Assembly (NCBI GenBank): GCA_023091665.1
Contig: JALJCQ010000015.1
Location: 2,232,001-2,296,000 of the forward strand
Direction of reading: 5' to 3'
DNA length: 64,000 bases
DNA from: Pythium myriotylum
Lineage: Eukaryota; Oomycota; Peronosporomycetes; Pythiales; Pythiaceae
Shown: positions 8,776 to 17,022 of the stretch, piece after piece
Numbering within the stretch: position 1 is the stretch's first letter
Layout of the letters: every line of letters starts with the position of its first letter
Notes under the pieces: model-generated
What the model was told of the DNA's origin: nothing
The model's input: only the letters and a program-made list of their open reading frames with translations
The model's database searches: none
Position numbers and translations under genes: made by a program

Positions 8776-9759
8776 ATGGCCTCTGTCTCAGCCACCTACA
8801 AAGCATTTGTCTACGACCGTCTCGGTCCAGTGAGCGAGACTCTCCAACTGCGCGAGGTCCCGACTGAGCCACTCGCTGCCTCCCAAGTGCGCATCAAGGT
8901 CCACAGCGCGGCGCTCAACCCCGTGGACTGGAAAGTCGCGGAGATCTACGGCGGCAAGATCCTCAAAATCTCCGATCCAACGCCCGAGAATCCGTTTCGA
9001 ATCGGCTTTGACGTGGCCGGCGTGATCGCCGAAGTCGCGGATGGCGTCGATGGCTTCAAGGTTGGCGATGAAGTCTACGCGATGGCGGGCGCGTGGAAGT
9101 TCGGGTCGATCGCCGAGTACTTCTCCATCGGCGTGCAGTTCGTCGCCCACAAACCTAAGAACTTGGACTTCGACCACGCTGCAGGGATCCCGCTTGCTGC
9201 CTTGACGAGCTACCAAGCCTTATCTGAGCCTGCCCAAGGAAACTTGCAGGCTGGTCAACGAGTGCTCATCCTCGGAGGTTCTTCGGGCACGGGCGTCTTT
9301 GCGATTCAGCATGCCAAGGCCGTTGGCGCCCACGTCATCGCCACCACCAGCACCAAGAACGTCGACTTCGTCAAGTCACTTGGCGCCGATGAGGTCATCG
9401 ACTACCGCACCCAGAAGTGGGGTGAGGTGCTTCCGGCGCACTCTGTGGATGTGATCTACGACTGTGGTTTCGAGCCGGACTCGTGGGCGGACGTTGCGCA
9501 GGAGGTGTTGAAGAAGGAAACGGGTCGCTTCGTGTCGATCGGTGGCAAGAACGCGACGCCGTCGAAGTACGGCGCCGTCAACACTTTTTACATGACTAAC
9601 TCATCTGGCGCAGACCTGACGAAGATCACCGAGTTGATCGAAAGCAACAAAGTCAAGTCCATCGTCGACTCGGTTTTTTCGTTTGATAAGACTGTGGATG
9701 CATTTGAGAGACTCAAGACGGGCCGCGCGGTCGGCAAGGTCATTGTGAAGGTCCAGTAA
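8776..9759 (+). CDS. MDR oxidoreductase copy 6
   Basis: 327 residues, MASVSATYKAFVYDRLG start. It carries ALNPVDWKVAE, YAMAGAWKFGS, LILGGSSGTG and VIYDCGFEPDSWAD. Compared with copies 4-5 it has a small insertion in the middle (SEPAQGNLQAG) shared with copies 7 and 8. Bases 9328-9585 are almost identical to 11073-11330 of copy 7 (about four differences seen), far closer than the flanking coding sequence, which points to gene conversion. The last 60 bases of the gene are also nearly identical between the two. Confidence 0.9.
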   Translation: MASVSATYKAFVYDRLGPVSETLQLREVPTEPLAASQVRIKVHSAALNPVDWKVAEIYGGKILKISDPTPENPFRIGFDVAGVIAEVADGVDGFKVGDEVYAMAGAWKFGSIAEYFSIGVQFVAHKPKNLDFDHAAGIPLAALTSYQALSEPAQGNLQAGQRVLILGGSSGTGVFAIQHAKAVGAHVIATTSTKNVDFVKSLGADEVIDYRTQKWGEVLPAHSVDVIYDCGFEPDSWADVAQEVLKKETGRFVSIGGKNATPSKYGAVNTFYMTNSSGADLTKITELIESNKVKSIVDSVFSFDKTVDAFERLKTGRAVGKVIVKVQ

Positions 9760-10520
9760 GGCCACAATACACATTCCCATGCAATTGTACACATAGCGGA
9801 TTCGGCCTGGTCTGGAGCGAGGCGAACATCAGCCACGTTTCCCCGTCGATCTTTTCCCAGGCTGTACTAAACAACCCAGCTGGGGAAGGTCACGTGCAAG
9901 TTGCACTTGAGGTGGCAGTGTTAAAAGTGCCCAATCGCGCATGGGATCTCGAATCACGTGGCGATTCTTCGAACAAGACACCCCAAACAAGTCTGAGCGG
10001 GGAAGAAAGACTTCCTGGCGAATCAAAGTGGTGAACACACCCACGTTCCCGAGCTCCAAACCCAAGGCGAGTGGGTCTGACTTGCCTCGGATTTGGCTGA
10101 GAACCCAGTGAGTGCTGCAACTGCACAATAGATGCATCCACACAGGCTTGCGCCAAAAGATCGCTACGAAATGTGTTGCCGACAACCCAGAAATCCGGGC
10201 ACACATGTGGTCCACCTCCACCACCACATTGGACGTAGAAGGCCGTTGATCCGAAGCCGCATGGTGGCCTCAGCTCGTCGTCTCCCTGTGATTTCGTCGA
10301 CATGTGAGTGAGACGGACCGTGGACAACTTGTCGACGTCACCTGAGCTCTTCATCAACATTGAACTGAGCAAACAAACCCAGTGCTCATTTATTTTTGTG
10401 GCTTCCAAGATCTCACAGGAATCTCCATTTCTTCAAAAGTATTAGCCGTTGCAGAATCCAGTCTCCTGGTCGCGCGACCAGATCCATTCCCATTCCGCAT
10501 TCTGCTCGCGACTCGCCACC
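9760..10520. other. Long spacer between MDR copies 6 and 7
   Basis: 761 bp, the longest gap in the array. Open frames on the minus strand here have no recognisable domain and are not called. Two CACGTG palindromes (9891-9896 and 9955-9960) are possible bHLH or bZIP sites. No repeat was recognised. Confidence 0.35.
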
Positions 10521-11504
10521 ATGACCGCCGTCCCTGCCACCTACCGCGCTTTCCTCCAAGACCGTCTCGGCCCCGTGAACGAAGTGCTCGAGCTTCGCGA
10601 GATCCCGACCGAGCCGCTCGCGGCCGGACACGTGCGCATCCAGATCCACAGCGCGGCGATCAACCCCGTGGACTACAAGATCGCCGAGATCTACGGCGGC
10701 AAGATTTCCAACAACCCGGACCCGACGCCTGAGAACCCGTACCGCATCGGCCTCGATGTGGCCGGTGTGGTCGCAGAGGTGGCGAGCGACGTCGACAGCT
10801 TCAAGGTCGGCGACGAGGTCTATGCGATGGCGGGTAACCGCAAGTTTGGTTCGCTTGCCGAGTACCTCTCTGTCGGCGCGCAGTTCGTGGCCCACAAGCC
10901 AAAGAACCTCGACTTCGAGAAGGCTGCGGGCATCCCTCTTGTTTCGCTGACCAGCTACCAGGCGCTGAAGCAAGCGGACCAGGGCAACCTCAAGGCTGGC
11001 GAGCGCGTGCTTATCCTCGGTGGTACCTCTGGCACCGGCGTCATCGCTGTCCAGTACGCTAAGGCTATCGGTGCCCACGTCATCGCCACCACCAGCACCA
11101 AGAACGTCGACTTCGTCAAGTCACTCGGCGCTGATGAGGTCATCGACTACCGCACCCAGAAGTGGGGTGAGGTGCTTCCGGCGCACTCAGTGGATGTGAT
11201 CTACGACTGTGGTTTCGAGCCGGACTCGTGGGCGGACGTTGCGCAGGAGGTGTTGAAGAAGGAAACGGGCCGCTTCGTGTCGATCGGTGGCAAGAACGCG
11301 ACGCCGTCGAAGTACGGCGCCGTCAACTCGTTTTGGTTCACGAACCCGTCGGGCAAGGATCTCGCTGAGATTACCACCCTCGTGGAGGAAGGTAAGATCA
11401 AGCCGGTCGTCGACTCGGTTTTCCCTCTCGAGAAGACTATCGATGCCTTTGAGCGACTCAAGACGGGCCGCGCGGTCGGCAAGGTCATTGTGAAGGTCCT
11501 GTAG
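10521..11504 (+). CDS. MDR oxidoreductase copy 7
   Basis: 327 residues, MTAVPATYRAFLQDRLG start, codon-aligned with copy 6 along its length. It has AINPVDYKIAE, YAMAGNRKFGS, LILGGTSGTG (Thr replacing Ser in the dinucleotide loop) and the same VIYDCGFEPDSWAD block as copy 6. It ends VIVKVL. The gene is GC-rich with strongly biased third positions, suggesting good expression. It belongs to the copy 6/7/8 subgroup that exchanges sequence by gene conversion. Confidence 0.9.
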   Translation: MTAVPATYRAFLQDRLGPVNEVLELREIPTEPLAAGHVRIQIHSAAINPVDYKIAEIYGGKISNNPDPTPENPYRIGLDVAGVVAEVASDVDSFKVGDEVYAMAGNRKFGSLAEYLSVGAQFVAHKPKNLDFEKAAGIPLVSLTSYQALKQADQGNLKAGERVLILGGTSGTGVIAVQYAKAIGAHVIATTSTKNVDFVKSLGADEVIDYRTQKWGEVLPAHSVDVIYDCGFEPDSWADVAQEVLKKETGRFVSIGGKNATPSKYGAVNSFWFTNPSGKDLAEITTLVEEGKIKPVVDSVFPLEKTIDAFERLKTGRAVGKVIVKVL

Positions 11505-12200
11505 GTGACACGCACCTCAACACCTCGCTAGATTACTCGGCACCTAGGAGAATGAATCGTTTCTTGTCGTGAGTGAGCTTGTTTTCCACTTCGATTGACT
11601 TGTCTAGGACTTCGTCTGAGTTCTTGACTCCGTGATCCCTTTGGATTCCGAATGGATCCCTTCGGCCTCCAAATTGGAGGCCGAGGGACGACCCCCGACG
11701 ACATCTGGATCACTCACTGGCTCGGAAACTGATAATTCCTGAGGAGCTCCAGAGGGTGAAAGAGCGTGGAGACGTCCGTCAACTGAAGGTCTCAAAAGGA
11801 ATCCTTGCAAGATTTGTTGTCTCCTTGGCCCCCGTCGGGAGGTTGGCATTTGCGCCTACATAATATAATATGGCTACATCCAACGGTGTTTCCAACAATA
11901 AAATTTCTCGGCTTGCTGCCGTTCCAACGCAATGCACAGCTGACTGATAGGCTAGCTGAGGCGTTGTTTACGAAACCCGAGCAATGAGTTTTGTGGATAT
12001 CAAAGCTGGTTTGGGGTGGAATGTGTAAGCTGAGAGCCTTACACGACCACGCTGTTGTCTCTTTGGGTGCTGAGTCATCACCACGTCGCATGGAGCACCG
12101 AAGCACCAGGATCTCGCCTCAACACCACGTGTCGCATCAACGGGCTCAACCGTCCACAACAGAAGCTCATTTCCCCATTTTCAGCCTCCAGCGAACGACG
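11505..12200. other. Spacer between MDR copies 7 and 8 with a palindrome and a dispersed repeat
   Basis: No gene called. An almost perfect palindrome (TCGGCCTCCAA, one base, TTGGAGGCCGA) occupies 11662-11684. The first copy of a 78-bp repeat is at 11889-11966. A TGAGTCA bZIP-type site at 12071-12077 is 124 bp before the next start codon. Confidence 0.5.
11889..11966 (+). repeat. 78-bp dispersed direct repeat, copy A
   Basis: From TTTCCAACAATAAAATTTC to GCTGAGGCGTTG, matching 13636-13713 with a single A/C difference seen. The two copies lie in direct orientation on either side of MDR copy 8. The flanking DNA is unrelated, so this is probably a fragment of a transposable element. Confidence 0.8.
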
Positions 12201-13187
12201 ATGACTTCCGTGCCCACAACCTACAAGGCCTTCCTCCACGACCGACTCGGCCCTCTGGACCAAGTGCTCGAGCTGCGCGAGATCCCGACAGAGCCGCTGC
12301 CTCCCTCGCACGTGCGCATCCAAGTCCACAGCGCCGCGCTCAACCCGGTGGATTGGAAGGTCGCGGAGATCTTTGGCTCCAAGTTCTCCACCAAGCCTGA
12401 CCCAACGCCCGAGAACCCGTACCGCATCGGCTGGGATGTTGCCGGCGTCGTTGTCGAGGTTGCCAGCGATGTCGACGGCTTCAAGGTCGGCGACGAGGTC
12501 TACGCCATGACGGGAGAGCGCAAGTTCGGGTCGCTCGCCGAGTATTTTGCGGTCGGTGCTCGGTTCGTGGCCCATAAGCCCAAGAACTTGGACTTCGAGC
12601 ATGCTGCTGGCGTCCCGCTCGCCGGACTAACGAGCTATCAAGCCCTCGTGCAGCCTGATCTGGGAAACCTCAAGGCCGGCGAGCGCGTACTCATCCTCGG
12701 AGGTTCTTCCGGTACTGGGATCTTTGCGATTCAGCATGCCAAGGCCGTTGGCGCCCACGTCATCGCCACCACCAGCACCAAGAACGTCGACTTCGTCAAG
12801 TCACTCGGCGCTGATGAGGTCGTCGACTACCGCACCCAGAAGTGGGGCGAAGTGCTTCCGGCGCACTCAGTGGATGTGATCTACGACTGTGGTTTCGAGC
12901 CGGATTCGTGGAACGATGCAGCGCAGCATGTGCTGAAGAAAGACAGTGGTCGCTTCGTTACTATCGCACTCGGAGAGAACCCGAGCCCCGCTAAGTTCGG
13001 TGCAAAGCACAGTTTCTGGATCACGAACCCGTGCGGTAAGGATCTTGCCGAGATCACCAAGTTGGTGGAAGCAGGAAAGATCAAGCTCATCGTCGACTCG
13101 GTGTATCCTCTGGAGAAGACAGTCGATGCGTTTGAGCGCCTCAAAACAGGTCGTGCCGTTGGCAAGGTGATTGTCAAAGTCTTGTAA
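12201..13187 (+). CDS. MDR oxidoreductase copy 8
   Basis: 328 residues, MTSVPTTYKAFLHDRLG start, chosen by paralogue alignment although the frame is open 210 bp further upstream. It has ALNPVDWKVAE, GWDVAGVVVEVA, YAMTGERKFGS, LILGGSSGTG and VIYDCGFEPDSWND, ending VIVKVL. Bases of about 12690-12910 are nearly identical to copy 6, including the dinucleotide-binding region. It is the last of the head-to-tail array and is flanked by the two 78-bp repeats. It lies about 1 kb upstream of the secreted GH12 gene. Confidence 0.9.
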   Translation: MTSVPTTYKAFLHDRLGPLDQVLELREIPTEPLPPSHVRIQVHSAALNPVDWKVAEIFGSKFSTKPDPTPENPYRIGWDVAGVVVEVASDVDGFKVGDEVYAMTGERKFGSLAEYFAVGARFVAHKPKNLDFEHAAGVPLAGLTSYQALVQPDLGNLKAGERVLILGGSSGTGIFAIQHAKAVGAHVIATTSTKNVDFVKSLGADEVVDYRTQKWGEVLPAHSVDVIYDCGFEPDSWNDAAQHVLKKDSGRFVTIALGENPSPAKFGAKHSFWITNPCGKDLAEITKLVEAGKIKLIVDSVYPLEKTVDAFERLKTGRAVGKVIVKVL

Positions 13188-13635
13188 AGCTGGGACGAAT
13201 TTCAAATCATCACTGCGTCTTGCTTGCACATTACGTGTCCAATCTTTGCAGCGTTTTCTGGTGTTTCTTGACTTGCTGATCTGAGAAAGTCACACATACA
13301 AAGACCTCCCCTCCTAATAGCGTGGTCTTGATGGATTCTTCAGCTTCATCTGCAGGATTGACCGAGTTCAGGCGCGAATTAGACAAACAGTCATCAGAGT
13401 ATTTTCTCCCCACAGATCAACAGGAAGAGCACCTACAAAGCCCAATGATCTCGTGGCACGGCTTCCCATCAGGTGATGGAGGATCGGGTACCAATGCGTC
13501 ATAGCTCTCTGGAGATCTGCCAATGCGTCAAAACTAGGTTCTTCCAGCACTTACAACCGTGAGAAGCATCCTAGGCGTGTGTTTGCTGCAAGCACATCAA
13601 AACGAGATCTTGAACTTCAGTAAGGCTAGTTGAAG

Positions 13636-13713
13636 TTTCCAACACTAAAATTTCTCGGCTTGCTGCCGTTCCAACGCAATGCACAGCTGACTGATAGGCT
13701 AGCTGAGGCGTTG
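13636..13713 (+). repeat. 78-bp dispersed direct repeat, copy B
   Basis: Second copy of the repeat at 11889-11966, one mismatch seen (C for A at the tenth base). Its boundaries are sharp on both sides. Confidence 0.8.
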
Positions 13714-14117
13714 CCGCTCTGCATACAGTTCGAGATTTGATGTTTATTAGCATCAAGGACCAACAAGTAACTCCTATCGCTTTGCTAGTGAGCAACGCTG
13801 TAAACATCATTAAGCAAATCTTTCGCCAAAATTTCGTTGATCCGTACGATATGTTTTGCCGATCATTGTCGAACGGAGCTGGGAATGTATTCGCTGTTGA
13901 TGGCCAGGCCGATCTCAACCCCACGAGTGACCGGAATGATAACTTCGACAGGGTTCATGAGCTGTTGACTGAGAGTCTACACATCCTCCACACATCCTCC
14001 ACACGGAACCGTCATCCGGTTGCCAAGGGGGGGGGGGAGGTGCTCTCCTGTGCAAGATGCTATGCTATTTGCTCTCCATTGTCCTCGATGTCCACCCGGA
14101 CTGAGCCATAGATCCAC

Positions 14118-14126
14118 TCATTCTCC
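14118..14126 (+). promoter_or_regulatory. Initiator-like core promoter element of the GH12 gene
   Basis: TCATTCTCC, 56 bp upstream of the start codon, resembles the pyrimidine-rich TCATT initiator of oomycete promoters. The following CCAATTCTCC is also pyrimidine-rich. Confidence 0.4.
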
Positions 14127-14181
14127 AATTCTCCTCGCCAAAACCAAGCGAACCCCCCAGGCCTCCCTTTCCAAGCCAGCT

Positions 14182-14901
14182 ATGAAGTTCTCTCTCGTTG
14201 CTCTCGTCGGTGCTGTTGTCGCCACGGTCGCCTCAGCCGCCGATTTTTGTGACCAGTGGGGTACGGCCACCACCGACAAGTTCATCCTCTACAACAACCT
14301 TTGGGGCAAGGGCTCTGCTACGTCCGGCAGCCAGTGCACGGGTCTGGACTCGGCGAGTGGCAACACGATCGCCTGGCACACTTCCTACAGCTGGGCGGGC
14401 GGTCCGTACAACGTCAAGTCGTACGCCAACGCCAACCTCAAGTTCACGCCGCTTCAGCTCAAGAACGTAACGTCGATCCCGTCCAAGATCAAGTACTCGT
14501 ACTCGTACTCGGGTACCCTCGTGGCCAACGTCGCGTATGACCTCTTCACGGCGTCGACGCCCACTGCCAGCAACGAATACGAGATCATGATCTGGCTCGC
14601 GGCACTTGGGGGCGCAGGCCCGATTTCGAGCTCCGGCTCGCCCATCGCCACGCTCACGGTCGCGGGCGTGCCGTTTAACCTCTACAAAGGACCCAACGGC
14701 AGCATGACCGTGTTTTCGTTCGTCGCCACCAAGCAGATCACGGACTTCTCGGCCGATCTCGTCACGTTCATCAACTACTTGACCAAGAACCAGGGCCTCT
14801 CGACGAACCAGTACCTCAACACTGTTCAGTGCGGCACTGAGCCATTCGTCGGCACCAACGCCAAGCTCACCGTCTCGAGCTACTCGGTGCAGATCAAGTA
14901 A
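14182..14901 (+). CDS. Secreted glycoside hydrolase family 12 (xyloglucanase/endoglucanase-like)
   Basis: 239 residues. Residues 1-20 form a signal peptide ([20 protein letters not shown]) and the mature protein begins near DFCDQWG. The GH12 hallmarks are the conserved Cys pair near the N-terminus (C23, C52), the nucleophile E134 in EYEIMIW and the acid/base E220 in CGTEPF. Length and motif spacing match oomycete GH12 proteins of about 240 residues. The family hydrolyses beta-1,4-glucan or xyloglucan in plant cell walls, outside the cell. Some oomycete members are also recognised by plant immune receptors; whether this one is cannot be told. The gene has no intron, uses very GC-rich third positions and stands alone between the MDR array and a kinase on the other strand. 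The start is the Met directly before the signal peptide. Confidence 0.92.
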   Translation: MKFSLVALVGAVVATVASAADFCDQWGTATTDKFILYNNLWGKGSATSGSQCTGLDSASGNTIAWHTSYSWAGGPYNVKSYANANLKFTPLQLKNVTSIPSKIKYSYSYSGTLVANVAYDLFTASTPTASNEYEIMIWLAALGGAGPISSSGSPIATLTVAGVPFNLYKGPNGSMTVFSFVATKQITDFSADLVTFINYLTKNQGLSTNQYLNTVQCGTEPFVGTNAKLTVSSYSVQIK

Positions 14902-15519
14902 TCGACCAATTCCTTTTTCTCGACTGTGCGCGACAAGTGGTCAAGTGCAATGAATTGCGACACCGTTTCCTGAATGTGGCTGTTCGCAACGTGAGTGGAT
15001 GTAAATAATCGCACAGAACTTTGTTTTGGCAGATTGGTTGGCATTGACATTTATTCGTCGTTTCATGCTGCTTGGTCAAAAGGTTGCGGTGACTCGTCTC
15101 CAATTGAAACTGCCAACTTCAACTAGTGGTGAGATGGGCATTTGGCACATCGTCACAGATCCGTTCACTGGCTCTTCTGCGACGAGCTCTCACACGGGGA
15201 TTTGGATCTTGAGCGCTGGACACGAGCAACTTTCGTTCCTATGATAAGCAGATTCTCTTGAGGAATAGGTGGAGCCATTTTCTTTGGGCGTGGCTTCATT
15301 GAAGGAAGAGGCTGCCTCACGGACAATTGACTTGGGTTCAAGCTCTCCATCTAAGTTGGTGCAAGTTTGTCAGAATGATAAAGTAGGCTTGACTCACGCG
15401 CACAGGGACAAACTCACTACAGGCACACAGGAGAGAAACGTCGTGCTCGTTGGATTGGCAAGTCTCTCCCGATGGGCGCTGATACGTTCTATGGATATGA
15501 TCTGCAAGAACCACCACGA
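14902..15519. other. Convergent intergenic region between GH12 and kinase genes
   Basis: 618 bp between two convergent stop codons. No coding homology, tRNA or repeat is seen. Confidence 0.4.
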
Positions 15520-16918
15520 TCAACGAATGCCCGCGAGAAGAGAGACAGAACCAACATTTGCGATGCTTGCCCGAGTGTTGGGGAAAATAGGTCGAGACTT
15601 CCGACTTGCTGTCTGCTTACAATCGGGAGTTCTTACAGGTGGCGGTGGAGGGAGTGTCTTTGAATCATCCGTGGTGGTATGAAGCTGAGGCGGCTGCAGT
15701 GGTGGAGGAAGGCAGTTACACGGCTCAACGACTTCATCCGAGCCAAGATCGGGAGCGGTGGCATCAATTCTACTTGAACCTGTATCGACCTGAAGTGGTT
15801 GTCCTTCACTCCCACTCTCCTCCTTGACGTTCCCAGATCTGACAGTTGGATAGTGGATGGAGCTCTGGAGTGCCTCCTCCTCCAGAATATCTTCCAGAGT
15901 CGGGCGATGGGACGGAGCGCGTTGCAGCATTCTTGCGACGAGATCCTGGATCTGGGCTGGCGTGGATGCTGGGAGCGGATCGTAGGCACCCTTTGTGATC
16001 TTCATCACAACTGCGGGGTAGGATGTGGCACAGAACGGGGTTTTTCCTGTAAAGAGTTCGTACAAAAGACATCCAAGAGACCACACATCGGAGGAGAAAC
16101 TGTACGGGTGGCTATCCAACTGCTCAGGGCTCATGTAGAGTGGTGAGCCGACGAGTGTGTTTAGCAGGACATCTTCATTGAGTAAACTCTTGCTTGTTCC
16201 GAAGTCTCCAATTACAACCCGACCATCTTTGAAACGAAATATGTTCTTGCTCTTGATGTCGCGGTGAATTATTCGATGTTGATGGAGAAATGCTAATCCC
16301 GATACAATCTGCGAAATCGAGTAAATCCTGTAATTTGAATTCACAGAGCGATAACAATGTGTTGCTACAAAGTACCTGGGTAAATAGTGGCAACATCACT
16401 TCCGCAGACAACCTTTTGTGCTCCATTTCGCTCTGTATGAATGTCTCTAGATCTCCTGCATCGCCATACTCAAGCACAAGTACCAATCTGTGATTTTCCC
16501 CATTGGCATTCGAGTCGTCCCAGAAAGCATCATAACATGCGACAACGTTTGGGTGAGGAGGAAGAGATCGGAGAAGTCGCACCTCGGAAAGGCAACCAAG
16601 CCTAGAGGAAAGAGTACCTCAGTACATATCATTTTTCGGGTTGGTTGAATCATTACGCACCTCTCCTGGGAAGACAAGAGTTCGAGGTCCACCAGCTTCA
16701 GGCACACTTGACGTCCGTCTTGAGTTCGCTTGGCTCGATAGACCTAGTTTGGAATTACGATTTCAACGCCGGTACGCGCGAGTGCCGAAGGAAATAGGAA
16801 GGACCAGGGCGTTACCACGTACCTCGCCGTAAGATCCTCTGTTGATCTGATTCAGCTCACAAAATTCTTCGTAAATGCTACCGCGCCGGATCGAGAAGGG
16901 TTCCTCGACACTTGCCAT
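15520..16918 (-). CDS. NEK-like serine/threonine protein kinase, four exons
   Basis: Exons 16918-16823, 16743-16661, 16601-16376 and 16308-15520 (introns 79, 59 and 67 bp, GT-AG) give 397 residues. The catalytic domain starts near residue 20 with the glycine loop INRGSYGE, then VAIK-type Lys K48 (CLKLVDLE), catalytic HRDIKSKN (D152), DFG at 170-172, and the activation segment VGSPLYMSPE with SDVWSLGCLLYE. These signatures fit the NIMA-related (NEK) group, which acts in cell-cycle and ciliary or flagellar processes. The tail of about 120 residues is Ser/Pro-rich with PPPLQPPQ and LPPPPP stretches, probably docking sites. The kinase start lies 104 bp from the stop of the same-strand SERAC1-like gene. 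Confidence 0.88.
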
Positions 16919-17022
16919 CTTTCCAGCATGAAGCTCTATGGAATCAAGCCCAGAGAAACAACGACTCAGGCCCTTGCAAATATAGAACTCGGGTGAAGCA
17001 GAATTTGGGCAATTTTACATCA

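Larger units (their letters stand above)
13188..14181. other. Intergenic region upstream of the GH12 gene
   Basis: Holds the second 78-bp repeat (13636-13713), a run of ten G at 14029-14038 and a short tandem (CACATCCTC twice) just before it. The open frames at 13571-13924 (minus) and 13737-14111 (plus) have no recognisable domain and are probably relics. An initiator-like TCATTCTCC at 14118-14126 is the likely core promoter of the GH12 gene. Confidence 0.4.

Noticed and set aside
9890..10408. 172-codon open frame on the minus strand in the copy 6/7 spacer
   Set aside because: Low-complexity Gly run and no similarity to any family I know; likely chance.
14029..14038. Homopolymer runs (G at 14029, C near 25961, G near 36877)
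   Set aside because: Simple mononucleotide tracts, prone to sequencing error and with no sign of function.
13571..14111. Open frames on both strands before the GH12 gene, one with FTKP-like wording near the 78-bp repeat suggesting a Copia RNase H end
   Set aside because: The resemblance is only a few residues and not supported by any neighbouring retroelement domain; kept only as a dispersed repeat.
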